Of a stretch of DNA of 64,000 nt, positions 18,940-30,109 are shown piece after piece. The DNA comes from Pisaster brevispinus. Taxonomy: Eukaryota; Echinodermata; Asteroidea; Forcipulatida; Asteriidae. Under the pieces are notes generated by a model. It saw only the letters and a list, made by a program, of their open reading frames with translations, made no database searches and had not been told where the DNA came from. The stretch covers positions 1 through 64,000 of the forward strand of contig JAMKCF010000177.1 in the NCBI GenBank assembly GCA_023634235.1. Direction: 5' to 3'. The position numbers and the translations under genes were made by a program. Position 1 is the first letter of the stretch, and each line of letters starts with the position of its first letter.

Positions 18940-20500
18940 TAATATTCGGCCTTCCATTATAACTGTATCAACTGTTAATCAACAATAGGTCTCTTCTGCT
19001 CTCGACTTCTTACGAACATTTTTAGTCGGGTAACTCCGCGGCTTTTGACGGTGATTATGGGTTTGTTGAGGACGGTACCAGAAACCACTCTGCTGCTGCC
19101 GAACTCGCCGTGTTTTGAAAAATTAATGTCTGATTGGCTGTTTCACAAATACCTCCTGAATGGTCGGCACTGTGATGACATTGGACCGCTCTATTATAAC
19201 ATGGGTATGCGATTACCAAAGTGCGCTCAATACAATTAAATAAGTGTGTAATAGCAGTGTGTTGTGTTTTTATAGGACTCGGGAACGACACTAAGTCAAG
19301 GGCGGGGAAATACTAAGTGCAGTGAATAAAATTAATTCAACAATGACTGAGATGACTGAATTAAAATTCTGCTCGAAAGTGGGACCAAAACATCCACATT
19401 TATAAGGATACTGCACATTTCTGTTAATGATACTTTGTTTTCATCCAGGTCATTTTTTTTTGTAGATTGACATGGGCTCCTGTCCCCTTTTTATGTTTCT
19501 CCTTTATTATGTCTTTCATAAGTTGATAAATTGCTTACTCATTTACTGAACAACAACATGAAGAAAAGACAAGCAGTATGTAGTCATTGCCAGCATTAGT
19601 GGGGACACGTTGCCCTGGACATCAACAAACAAAGTAATAACAAGACAAAAAACAACTCAGAAAACACACAAATGCAGAAATACAGACATACAGAAAAACC
19701 GAAATATACTGAGAAAGAATTTAAAAGTACATTAATACAAAGAAACAAACGGCAAAACACGGATAGAAAAGGTGTAGAAACAAAGACACGTTTAACAAAT
19801 AAAGAAAAAGAGAAACAAATAAATAAAGAATAAAAGAAAAAAGGAAATCAAGAAACAAATAAATACAGGAGCACAGAAGCATAATTTCCATACAAAGAAA
19901 CCAGTGGATTGTTTGGGCATATGTTAGTCGCTCAACACAAGTTTTAACATCATCAAAATACCTACACATGCCAAACATGCATCATTGCCAAGTACATCCT
20001 TCCCCAATATTAAAACTCAACTCCGGCCATACACTCCCAAAGTTATGCTTCGTAGTTGGAGAAAGGGGACGAGAATGGTGAGGAGGGCAGGCGACGTTTC
20101 GACCCCACTCAACATCTTTTGCATGGTCAAACTTTTATCATAAGACAAAACAACATTGCGTACCGATTCCTCCTACCGTTACCGAGCCAATTCCATAAAA
20201 TGATTACCTTTGAGTGTCCCTCCAGGTACCCCCCCCCCCACCCTACATTACATTTGAAGCATTTTATACGCAAGAATCGCTCCCATCTAGCGGGTGCCGC
20301 GTTTTAAATGATTCATGTTTTTACACGGTCACCCTAAACTGCATACAGTTAGACATATCGAAAACCAAAGAAGAATTACAGAGGAACCAGTTGCTTTTTG
20401 ACTTGATGCCTCTTTTACGGGTAACCATACTTGAGCGCGCGCGTTATTGTTAGAATGGATCCTAATTAAAATGTGCTAGATTCTAACACATTTTAATGAA
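18940..20500. other. No gene seen; A-rich low-complexity stretch at 19600-19860
   Basis: The stretch 19600-19860 is dominated by A-rich AAACA/AAATA words. The rest has only short frames. A C-run is at 20228-20238. Same content in unit 2 (42870-44430). Confidence 0.5.
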
Positions 20501-20913
20501 CCAATTCCAGGAGTTATGATCGAGCAAGGCATGCTGGGAAAAAATGGCGCGGTGAGATCGATCACCCCTGGGAACGAGGATGGCGCAGACCGCATAGGCG
20601 ACGCTCTCACGGTTAGAAGCGCACAACTCTCGGCCAATGATTGGTCTGGATCGACCTCGGTGATGGCGCTGTTTGGGTCTTGTGACTTTATATACAAGGG
20701 GTCTTTTTGACTCCCAAAATGGCAGTGGCTGCGTGTGACGTCAATGCAAGGAGTCCATTCATCACCATTATTATTAATGGAAATCAATGAAGGCTTCAGT
20801 TTTTTTATAAGTCCGAATACGAGCTACAGACTTGCACGGTCTGAATTTTTTTCTTCAGTTTTGTACAATAACATAGAGAAGGTTTATATTAAAACCTTTG
20901 ATGTTTGACTTGC

Positions 20914-21030
20914 CAACTCCAAGCGCCAACACTATAGTCAGCTGGGCGACGCTGGTGGTCAGGGAACCAACGATTAGCGATGACCCAATCATAACCATGA
21001 AACGGGTACCAAGTAAGGACTCCAGTGGAC
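20914..21030 (-). pseudogene. Orphan MCT exon 2 copy with GC donor (unit 1)
   Basis: This is homologous to exon 2 (7610-7753) but 117 nt long: a 12-nt and a 15-nt deletion remove nine codons in frame, giving PLESLLGTRFMVMIGSSLIV then SLTTSVAQLTIVLALGVG. The acceptor ACAAATGCAG is present; the donor is GCAAGT instead of GTAAGC. No exon 1, 3 or 4 partner is found nearby, and it lies upstream of unit 1 exon 1 on the same strand. It is probably a relic of an older exon duplication, though its frame and splice signals (GC-AG type) remain open. Confidence 0.75.
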
Positions 21031-21191
21031 CTGCATTTGTAAAGGCAACCTTTAGAACCAAAGTCCACAATATCATTTGACCATTTCCGTTTGCGTTTTA
21101 CGCAATAATATATATATAACCTGCACTTAAAGGGAGTCATAGCACTGGCTCTTCTTACAACATCAAGACCGACTCCCAATGACACACCCAA

Positions 21192-21527
21192 AATATAGTC
21201 TACGTTATATCTTGTAAGAGATGTGGACTACAGTATGTGGGAGAGACAAAGACCAAACTCATTCTTCGCTTTGCGAACCATGTCTTTTCCATAAAGACCA
21301 AGAAACTGTTCCCCGTTCCCATCCACTTCAACAGCCTTAATCACAGCGTCAAAGATGTTGAGCTCATTGTGATTGAGGCTTGCAATGGTGATGACACACA
21401 CCGCAAACTCAGAGAATCACACTGGATTCACCAACTCAAGACAGTCCAACCCTTTGGATTCAACACAAACACTGGTGTCAAAACTTCCCATCACCCTCCT
21501 TTCAAGTTTGCTTGCTTTTTTCATTGA
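21192..21527 (+). pseudogene. GIY-YIG C-terminal domain of a Penelope-like retroelement (unit 1)
   Basis: The frame from NIVYVISCKRCGLQYVGETK shows the GIY-YIG core with the Cys pair (C-K-R-C-G) typical of Penelope-like elements, then RFANHVFSI, the spacer FNSLNHSVKDVELIVIEAC, RESHWIHQLKTV and FGFNT, ending at a stop. About 112 codons. No reverse transcriptase precedes it, because MCT-derived sequence lies directly upstream. The copy at 45122-45463 carries an extra base that breaks the frame after LRES and a G-to-V change in YVGE. Confidence 0.75.
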
Positions 21528-21539
21528 TGTAAACTAAAT

Positions 21540-22380
21540 AACAGTTACTGTAAATAACATGTTCTCTCCACTGGTCCATCTTTACGCTTTTTTCTCTCAA
21601 GAAGTTTTTAAAAATCAACCTGTCAACAACCTCTTCCCTTTGCAGAGGATTTAATAGCCCGCTCTCTCTCTCTCTCTGCAGGTTCCTCTTGCCTAGGTTT
21701 AACTTCTTACACTGATTCTTTTATTGGCTTTTCCGACTTACAGTCGGAACAGGTTCTGTTTTCGTCTAGATTTTTATTGTTTTTATTATCATTCTTTGTA
21801 ACTTTACTCCTTAAAAATGTAAATAACAAAATGAAAGAGTTAAATCCAATATCAAATTGAAGCTTAGTGCTTAAACTTAACATTTAGTTTAATAATTGTT
21901 AAAATTCTTAGTTAATTGGCCATTTTAGCCAGGTGAATATTTAATTAGCCGACCATATCTCAAAAAGTATACCGCCGATCGTCATTTTTCTCTTCACTTT
22001 TACATTACTGGGATACGGTAGATCCGTTGCCGGCCTCAAATAACGAACGACGTCACTATGACATCATTTATTGAGCGTTTTCACCCATGTACAAAACATA
22101 TGGAAAAATGAAAACAAATCCGACTTCCAGAAACATAATTATTAGATTAAGCTAAAGTTACCTGTCCTAGACTGCATAAATCTTTTATAAAACAACTTAG
22201 ATTTTACTAACGGTCAATTTAAAAACATTAAAACTTATTTAAACATTGTCACTAGAACAATTTTGGATTCCCAGACAAAATTCACGGAATGGGTACAACG
22301 TTAAATTAGATTTTTATTGTCGAAAAACTGTAAATTTCTAAACAAAATCGAGTCTTAGTCATATTTATGACCAGTGTTGT
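21540..22380. other. AT-rich, no gene; short (CT)n run
   Basis: A CT run of about 8 repeats is at 21661-21678; it is about twice as long in unit 2 (45593-45622). ACGAACGACGTCACTATGACATCA at about 22044 holds CRE-like motifs. Nothing else is recognised. Confidence 0.5.
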
Positions 22381-22395
22381 TGCGTCTTTTGTATA

Positions 22396-22686
22396 TTGTA
22401 CAAAAAGTCTTCGTACGCCGACTTACACGAGTCTAAGTTCGTTCACAGGATTAGAGAAGAATTATCTAGCTCTCAGCGTCGTGTGTATCAACTAATAGAG
22501 TGTGAATGCGACAGCGTGAATGTAAAAAAAAAATTGGTGGGGGTTACAATAGGACGGGAATTAGAGCTGAATGGAAAAGGGGTGAGAAAATTTACACTTT
22601 TCATGGGGGGTGAAGAGCCAAAATTAACAATAAAGTCATATCCCATATTTACTGTTTTAGCCCAACAAGAACATATTCAGTATTAA
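22396..22686 (+). other. Unrecognised open frame, 96 codons
   Basis: The frame reads charged sequence (KFVHRIREELSSSQRRVYQL) and a glycine-rich segment (GVTIGRELELNGKGVRKFTL). I do not recognise a family. In unit 2 the A-run at about 46470 is shorter and the frame is broken. It is either a pseudogene relic or chance. Confidence 0.2.
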
Positions 22687-22850
22687 AAAGACACAACAAA
22701 TGATACAATTATGGTTTTAGTACAATAGCATAGACCGGAATTTAAATCATCAACTCAAAATTATTATGTGCTACTAAAGCCATGTCGTGTCAAGCACTAA
22801 GATGTTATCAGCGGAAAGCAGGCGTTGTAACATTTTACCATAGGATTACA

Positions 22851-23074
22851 TGATCCAGTTCCTGAACCTGTCGAGTTTGAGACAGTAGACATTACCCTAA
22901 ATCTACGCAGACATTACATTTATCGCTCATCCTGTGATGTTTTCACCGAACGTTTTTTAAAGGATGTATCTTTTGTTCCTCTAGAAATTTAAGTTATCTA
23001 TTTAGAAGGTTGTTTAGAAGATGGTTTTTGCCTATTGGACACAATCACAATATTTTGTGTAGGTCGACGGATGA
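22851..23074 (+). pseudogene. Unrecognised coding-like relic
   Basis: One frame is open for about 46 codons (HDPVPEPVEFETVDITLNLR then HYIYRSSCDVFTERFLKDV), crosses a single TAA, and continues for about 27 more (VIYLEGCLEDGFCLLDTITI). The residue mix looks protein-like, but I cannot name a family. It follows the frame at 22396 on the same strand, so the two could be parts of one decayed gene. Confidence 0.2.
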
Positions 23075-23099
23075 ACATTTGCCGAAGGTAATGTTGAGG

Positions 23100-24950
23100 C
23101 AACATACACATCTAAAACAAGAAAATAACAACTGTCGTTTACGCTAAAGATATTTTGTTTATTAAATTATTAATACTGAAGCAGGTAGCAACGCAAAACA
23201 TCATTTACGAATGTTCTGTAGTGTAAACGATAAGTTAAAACAGACTCGTCCAGACAGTCTTTAGTGGCTGGCCATGCAAACACGCATCGGATACCGACAT
23301 GTGTATGTACATAATAGTGCATGTCCATGCACAATGTAAACCCGCCGAAATGTTTTGAACGTTGAGCTGCCAACTGTCTAAGTTGGGAGAGTCGATTGAG
23401 ATTAATTTCAACTAATTGGCGCATTGGCAGCGATACACCCCCCCCCGTCATTTTCAAGTGGTTTTCATTTAACAAGCAAACTAATTCCCTCTGACTTCAT
23501 TTCATAAAAGTGTACCCCGGTCGCACTATTAGCTAAGTTCGTTGGAATTTGATGCGTTTGTAGACAAAGTCAAGTGTTTTGGCCTTGCAGGCACTTCTGT
23601 CTTTTTCGAAACACTAGCCCTGTACTTTGTACTTAGCTGTTGCACTGACGTCAGCCATGCGTGGACTTCGTTACACGCTGTTGATCGCAAACGGAGTGTG
23701 GCGAAAAGCCACACTAGACCTAACTGTTGCTTGAAAGAATTTATTGGATAAGGTCAAAGAGGAGTGGCTCATAATTGGCTTCCCATTCTGGCGGCCCAAA
23801 TGAATGCACGGAGCACCCGCTCCAGCGTTTAAGAGGCCGTCTAAAGTTTCTTTAACTCTGCGTGACACCATCAAAAAAAAATCACACCATTTCGCCATGC
23901 CTTACTTGTTGAGTAACAGTTTGATTTTAGCGTGTAATACATTTCTGTGAAGAACCAAACCACTTTTAAATCACCAATCACTTTTAAATCAGCCACAGCA
24001 TAAGATATATACCCTTTTGACTAAATAGAATCAATTCAAGCAAAATTGCATGTTGAGATGAGCCCACATGTCTCTTTCTGCTCAATCAACCATTTCTTTG
24101 ACTAACGCCCTTTGTTTACACAACTTAGCAAGGCTAAGTAATTGCTGTACAATTCCTATGGGAATTCCTGGAGAGCGGGTCAATGTTGGATTGTGTTAGT
24201 TTAAAACAAACCCCGGGTAGTGATAAGACATTTGGCATGCTATTTGGCTAGGTGCAGTTGTAGAACTTGGAATTTTTTAGATTTTTTGAGAAAAAAAATG
24301 GCGGACTAATGACTTTTTAATTAAAAACTGTTACTCAATAAGTGAGCGATGGTGTCACGGAGGGTTAAATGATGACAGGCCCTTATTTGGAGGGTCTTCT
24401 ATATTATGTTCTTCTAATGGATTGTTGATATTAGGGTCAAGTATTGTATCATGGGATTATTGACTCTCAATTTTCGGTAACGGTTGGAATAGCTAGCCCC
24501 TACAAATATAATCCCGATTGGCTTACATAAACGTTGACCCCTTTTCCAAGATGGCCGATGTTTTTATTTATGACAGGCGTAGTAAAGGGGCACCACCAGT
24601 GGAACATAAACCCTCATGACCAGGACCAGGGGATCCATTGGTCTGGAAGAGGGGGGGCACCATTTTTTAAAGAACACTTGGACCTGCAAAACTGAGATAA
24701 CGTGCTTGGATTGCTTCATAAAAATGGCCAAAACGAAGTCACGCTAGCAGTCAGCTATTTAATAACAATATAAGCTGATGCATTTAGTTTGAATTTACCT
24801 CTATAAGTTGACGAGCAAAACCACAAACCTTTTCAGGCATTAAACGTGTATCAGTATTTAAAATTAAATTTCAGTTCACCCGTGTGGGGATACCAAGTGC
24901 GCCCTCAGCGCTCCTCAAGCAACTTTACCGTCATTTGGAAATTGACACGG
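23100..24950. other. No gene seen
   Basis: AT-rich, near-identical in unit 2. Contains a C-run at 23438-23446 (length differs in unit 2) and a CCAAGATGGCCGA YY1-like motif at 24547. No supported exon or repeat. Confidence 0.45.
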
Positions 24951-24961
24951 ATTCTGCGTCA

Positions 24962-25073
24962 GTTTGGCACAGTTTAGGGTCAGGGTGACATAGATTCCAT
25001 GTCATATTGACCCAGAAATGGGACCTGCCACCTGAGACTTGGAATCGGGGTCAATTCCGAAACTGTGCCAAAC
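24962..25073. repeat. Small inverted repeat (TTGGCACAGTTT ends)
   Basis: GTTTGGCACAGTTT at 24962 is inverted at 25060-25073, with GGGTCA and GACTTGGAATC words inside that also occur at 16440-16490. Probably a short non-autonomous element. Confidence 0.5.
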
Positions 25074-25202
25074 TCTGCGATCCACCTGACGTCATATGTA
25101 ACGCCATTTTGGAAGTCGGACTCTTGGTGGTTGTTACTGCGCAGTGAAATCTATTTTAGGCAAAGTGCGGCGTGGTTAGACCCACAAAATATCTGTACCT
25201 GA

Positions 25203-25548
25203 ATAGTTGTAATAAAATAGAAGATTTAAATTTGGTTCAGTAATTTACTTTTATACGGCTGGGGGATCACGTGGTTTATCCGCACCTCAACTTTTGGTTC
25301 GGATAAAACACGTGTCCATCGGGATTTTTGTAATACTCGAAAACGGCAAAATTTGATGGTTTCTTTTAGGAACCGTTCTTCTCCAAACCTGGAAGACCTT
25401 TAGAGTCATGTTTTTGTAAATTTTGTAGCCCAAATAGCCCAACAAAGCCGGTGTGTCCCTAATGATGAACTTTATAACAAAACAGAAAATACATAGACCA
25501 TTTTACTACATTTATTTGTCTTTCGAATTTTCATTTTACCTAGCTATT
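25203..25548. repeat. Backbone segment paralogous to 1061-1403 (unit 1)
   Basis: This is the less diverged counterpart of the unit 0 segment, also at 49149-49495. It includes a CACGTG hairpin like that at 1144-1191. Confidence 0.7.
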
Positions 25549-25741
25549 TAGTGTGGTGCAACCGGTAAGTGATTATTGTAATTATAGTAATTATTGGAGG
25601 AACACACACCCACTTTCGTTGTGCAAACGGTTCAGCGCATGCGCGACAATGGCAGGGACAAAGAAAAGAACAAAAGAATGCTCCACAAGGATGCATTTTT
25701 GAGAATGTGTGGGTGTGTGCACTACTAGTACTAGTGGTTCG

Positions 25742-25956
25742 TGTAATATTTACTATTGTATGGTTAATAATAGACAAATAAAAATGACTCCGACAAGAGA
25801 TTGTGTGCATAAACTGGAACAGTTACATGGTTTATTTCCAGACCTCGCTCTTCACATAGGTCATAGGTCACATGAAAATAGAACAGTGTTGTTGTCTTAA
25901 ACACATCGGCTTAAAGGAGGTTATGCATAATCCTGTACTATGCATCAAACATTACA
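25742..25956 (-). repeat. 3' LTR of the gypsy element (unit 1)
   Basis: This 215-bp stretch begins TGTAATGTTTG and ends AATATTACA on the minus strand, so the ends form TGTAAT/ATTACA inverted hexamers. It directly follows the purine tract TTGGGAGGAATG. It contains AATAAA (GGAAATAAACC) about 115 bp in, a likely polyadenylation signal. In unit 0 the same target sequence (AGTGGTTCG at about 1912-1920) continues without an LTR. Confidence 0.8.
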
Positions 25957-25985
25957 TTCCTCCCAACTTTGAATAGAAGTAAGGT

Positions 25986-28322
25986 TTAAAAGAGAAAAAT
26001 GAATGATTGTTTTGTTTTCTTTATAGTCTGAATAAAAACACAGTTGTTTAAGAACCACAGTTCAAAAAAAAATTTGTCGCAGTTTTCAGGCAGACGGTGA
26101 TCCCGTGGGGGATTCCTTCGCGGTGGTTCTGGGGGCACTTCTGGATTTGCGATTGGTTGTTCTGTTTCAGAGTCATTTGGATCGTAGTCAGGGGGTGGAG
26201 TTGCATCCATGTGAGGGTACTGTTTCAGTCGTTTGAAAAATGATGCATTCCGCGTGATAGTAGTGTCATCATCTCGGGTAGCTGTGATCATGGAACCTTT
26301 AACCATTGTGACTTTCAATGGTTGAAGTTGATATGGGGGTCATTGAATTGGAGACAATGCCAGTTTGTTTTACAAGCACTACGTCACCGACTTTGATTTT
26401 GTATTTTCTCATGGCTCGGTTGTTGTCTGCATTTGTTTTCATACATTCTTTCATGTTGCTGTCTTTGGCCACGAGATCAGGGTTTGTTGGAGTCGGAGCA
26501 AGTTCTGGCAAACGAGTACGGAAAGTGTGCTTGAATAGCAATGATGCGGGGAAACTCCAGTTGTTGAGTGGGGGTAGAGCGATAGTTTCGGAGGTAAGCG
26601 TACATAGCTTGTTTCCATGAGCGATTTTCTGCTTTGGCTGTGCGGTAGACTTTCTTGAGATTCCGCATCATCCGTTTCACCTCACCATTGGCTTGTGGCC
26701 AAAAGGGTGTTACCTTTCTGTGTGTAAGCCAATGTACTTTGCAAATGCAGCAAACTCTGCGTTCTGAAATGGTGGACCGTTATCCGTACGAACCACTTGT
26801 AGGCAGCCAAAAGTCGCAAAGATTCTGTCAAGCTTGGGGATGACAGACTTGGCAGACGTAGAACTCACAATGTCAATCTCTGGGTATCGACTATAATTGT
26901 CGATCACAACAAGTAAATAATCCCATGTTGGCAAGTCTTTGAAGTAACTTCTGACATGAGACCATGGTGCAGTTGGAAGAGCCGACATGCGGAGAGGTTC
27001 GCTTGTCGACGTTTCAACTGTCGTTGCTTGACATGGCAAACATTGAGGGGATGGTATGTTCTACCATGCGATCTATGCCTGGAAACCAGACTTTCTGTCG
27101 GAGTAATTGTTTGGTCTTAACAATGCCTTGGTGGCCTTCATGGGCAAGGTCAATGACACGCTGCTGCAACGATTTGAGAATCACTATGCGATGATCACGA
27201 ATAATTATGTCATGAGTGTCGTTTACGCTAAGTTCGTCACGAACATGATAGACACTGGTGAGATCAGCTTTGAGATGTGCATCCGCCTCAGCAGTGATCG
27301 TCTTCCATTTGTTGGTCGTTACCGCCTTTATGCAAGATTGCAGAAGCGATTGGGTGAGATTCTGGAATTGTCTGCGCCACTATTGACTCCAAAATTGAGT
27401 CGTTTGAATTGGAAGAGGCCAATGTGTGTTGAGAACGCTGTGAGGTAGCGCGAACCTTCGTCAAGTTCGATTCGATGATAGCCGCTATTTAAGTCGAGCT
27501 TTGAGAAGACTGTTGACCCATTGAGGTTGGCCATGATGTCATCAATGGTGGGAGTGATATGTCGCTCGCGTTCTATGGCTCTGTTAACTGGATTTCCTCA
27601 GGATTCTTTGGTTTTGGGACAACTCGAATTGGCGATATCCAAGGAGTAGGTGTATCGATGATGGGTTCAATGATATCAAGTGCTTGGAGGCGTTGAAGTT
27701 CATCCGCGACCTTGCGTCGTACATGAAAAGGAATGCGCCTGTGCGGTTGGGCCACCGGTGTCACAGATTTGTCAATATGAAGTTTACATTTCGTATCGCT
27801 CAATTTCCCAATACCAGTGAAGCGATCCTCAAAGCGGGCAACAATATCGTTGGTAGATTGTGTGGTTGAGTGGATGCTGTATGTAACTTGGATCATGTTG
27901 AGTGAGGAGGCAGTGCTAAAACTGAGTAGCGTGTCACCAGTTCCTTCAAAGATGAAGAAGTTGGACAGGATTGTGACGTCTTTGTAGCAAATGGCCAAGC
28001 GTTCTGTACCCAATATCGGTAACTGATGGGTTGAGCCATATGCAAAGAGCTTAGTGTCCACGGATTGCAGCGTAGTGTGCGGGCGTTCGTTGATACTGTC
28101 AAATGTAGAGCGACTCATTACATCCACAAATGCACCTGTATCAATAAGTGCTAACATTGTGTTGATTGACAAGAATGTGAACTCGTGGCTGTTTGGTGTT
28201 TGAGCTATGAAGCGCAAAGGCATATTCATCATCCGATGAATGCGAAGCTTGCTCTGGACAATCAGGTTCTTGCAGATCTACTGCATGTACAGTGGATTTC
28301 TGTGCTTTCTTTGATCTGCACA
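25986..28322 (-). pseudogene. Gypsy gag-pol remnant, internally deleted (unit 1)
   Basis: Protease and RT start lie in one frame (27573-28232), with the protease DTGA motif and an RT fragment ending SPIRVVPKPKN. After a microdeletion, RT resumes (27328-27534: FSKLDLNSGYHRIELDE, motif A) and then jumps at about 27355 directly into the RNase H-integrase linker (IKAVTTNKWK) and the HHCC domain (HEGHQG ... C-x2-C at about 27140-27035). RT motif C and all of RNase H are missing. The integrase core (26710-27039) keeps RTDNGPPF and, after a frameshift, NGEVKR, but the first catalytic Asp site reads VRSYF. The pol tail ends near 25986. Described as found; not reconstructed. Confidence 0.8.
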
Positions 28323-28732
28323 CTCTCACATTTCCAAGAACAAAGGCAAGTCTGGTGTCACCTGGCGTCCCCAAAAGTCTTCTATTAATATGAGGGCCTA
28401 TGTCATGACATAAGCCTAAGCAGACGATGACATTTAAACCTGGTGAGTCGCTACCACCTAGCTACCCCAAAGTCTCCCATTGATGTAAAGTGTCATAACA
28501 TAGGCCTAAGCAGGCGATAAATTTGATTGTCCTTTTTCCTTCAGCCATGTTAAGTTGACCTGGTTATGTTGACCATGGTATGATGACACACGCAAAGGAC
28601 CCAAATCCCCTGCGACACCGAAAGTATAGCGACAGCTTTGAGCGTGCAGTCGATACTAGCTGCCGTGTGTATTGCTTTTGCTGAATACTCGATGGATGAA
28701 AACCCAGCGCAGAATCTACACGGAGAAGTCTA

Positions 28733-28869
28733 TCATTCACCTTCGGTCTCTGCGGATCGTGCACGTCCAATCAACCACTCAACAAATAGCGCCACCAACG
28801 ACAACATCCATGCACATCCCATGAAAATAAAAGCTACCTCATAACTTCCAGTCTTGTCGAAAAGCCAAC
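28733..28869 (-). CDS. MCT-like transporter, unit 2, exon 4
   Basis: Same 137-nt exon as unit 1 with the same AAAG acceptor, ending in ARSAETEGE and TGA. The only coding change from unit 1 that I see is Q to E in the tail; unit 3 shares E. It completes a 421-aa frame with exons 38234-38408, 31757-31900 and 30110-30919. Confidence 0.8.
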
Positions 28870-29287
28870 CTTTAACAGAAAGAGTCAAAAGGAGTGAATT
28901 GGACATTGAACAAAATTCAGGTGTTAACTTTGATTCTTCATAAGTGTCAACACTGACACGGTATTATTGACGTTACTACAGTGTGTTACTAGTTAGTAAC
29001 ACCACGTCGGTGTTATGTTGTCACCAGGAAGAGTCTATTATAACACCAGTTTTTGCAGTGTACAAAAAAGTACACACTGTGAAATACACTGTGACTGTAA
29101 TTTCAATAAAGGTCTTGTCACAATGGGCAATTTTACAGGCCACTTAATGGAGGCAACCAACTGTCATGCATGCAACGGGAACACTTCAGGGTACATTTTT
29201 TCTACTAGTACCTTACTATCCCAAAGACTTTATGGAAACAAGCATTAAGTAAACAAAATTGTAAAGGTAAAAAAATATGTAATTTAT

Positions 29288-29708
29288 TTTGTTCCATCGA
29301 AGTATTATTTCGTTACCTCGAAATACTATTTCGTTACCACGAAATAATAATTTGTTCCCTCGGATTATTATTTCGTTCCCTCGAAATCATTTCGTTCACA
29401 CGAAATATTATTACATTCCCTCAAATTTGTATTTCGTTCCTCCGAAATAACTTATTTTGTGCCCTCAAAATTATATTTCGAGGGAACTAAATAATATTTT
29501 GAGGGAACGAAATAATGTTTTGAGGAAACGAAATAATATTTTGAGGGAACGAAATAATATTTCGAGGGAACCAAATAGCATTTCGAGGGAACCAAATAAT
29601 ATTTCGGGGGAAAGAAATAACATTTCGAGGGAACAAAAACAATATTTTTGGGGAACGAAATAATATTTTGAGGTAACGAAATAACACTTTGAGGGAATGA
29701 AATAATGT
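29288..29708. repeat. Inverted array of CGAAATAATATTTCG monomers (unit 2)
   Basis: Same intron 3 position and turn as the unit 1 array. Monomers in the right half differ more than the surrounding intron does (for example CATTTTGAGGAAACGAAATA in unit 1 against CATTTCGAGGGAACCAAATA here), a sign of faster change within the array. Confidence 0.8.
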
Positions 29709-30109
29709 CAGTATTTTGTTTACCTTGTCAATATAAATTGGTCTGGTTCCAAAATGTGTGCGAACATAGTAAAAACACGAGGTATTATTTTGAAAAATTA
29801 TTCAGCTACTTTTATGGAGACCGAGTACAAATCAAAAAAGGAAAAACATCAGGTCTCCTTAGGGGAACTCTTAAGTGACTGGGGTGCTCCACAAGGATTT
29901 TTTGTGTACAAAGTGTAATGGAGGATGTTAAGTACAGGGACGAAGGAGAGAACAAACGATGTCTAAACAGGGATGTAAACAAAATTTGTGATCATACTAT
30001 GGATTGATATTTCACAACGTGAAAACAAGGCAAACAAGAATGCATGTTTGCATCATGGTAGTTATCTTAATCTTCTATTAACCATAAAGCAAAGATGAAG
30101 TTACCCCAC

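Larger units (their letters stand above)
4177..28324. repeat. Segmental duplication unit 1 (24.15 kb)
   Basis: From CTCACATTTCCAAG at 4177 the sequence runs nearly base for base parallel to unit 2 (28325-52271), including introns and every transposon, apart from point changes and small indels. It contains one complete four-exon MCT-like gene on the minus strand. The left edge joins unique rearranged DNA; the right edge is inside a gypsy gag remnant. Confidence 0.95.
25742..28324 (-). mobile_element. Truncated Ty3/gypsy retrotransposon (unit 1)
   Basis: On the minus strand the element runs right to left: the tail of a gag CCHC knuckle (VCRSKKAQK) at the unit boundary, aspartic protease (ALIDTGAFVDVMS), RT part, a deletion, the HHCC zinc domain, integrase core, pol tail, purine tract GGGAGGAATG and 3' LTR. 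The 5' LTR and most of gag are missing because the duplication breakpoint cuts the element. Several frameshifts make it inactive. Unit 2 has the same length and lesions. Confidence 0.85.

Noticed and set aside
19721..19978. 85-codon hydrophobic minus-strand frame
   Set aside because: It comes from an A-rich low-complexity tract (Phe/Leu/Tyr from TTT/TTA/TAT codons), with no family resemblance.
25742..28324. Active retrovirus-like element
   Set aside because: No envelope frame, no 5' LTR, and deletions and frameshifts throughout; it is a dead Ty3/gypsy fragment.
28141..28374. 77-codon minus-strand frame as a host gene
   Set aside because: It fuses gypsy gag-protease linker sequence with MCT 3' flank across the duplication junction.
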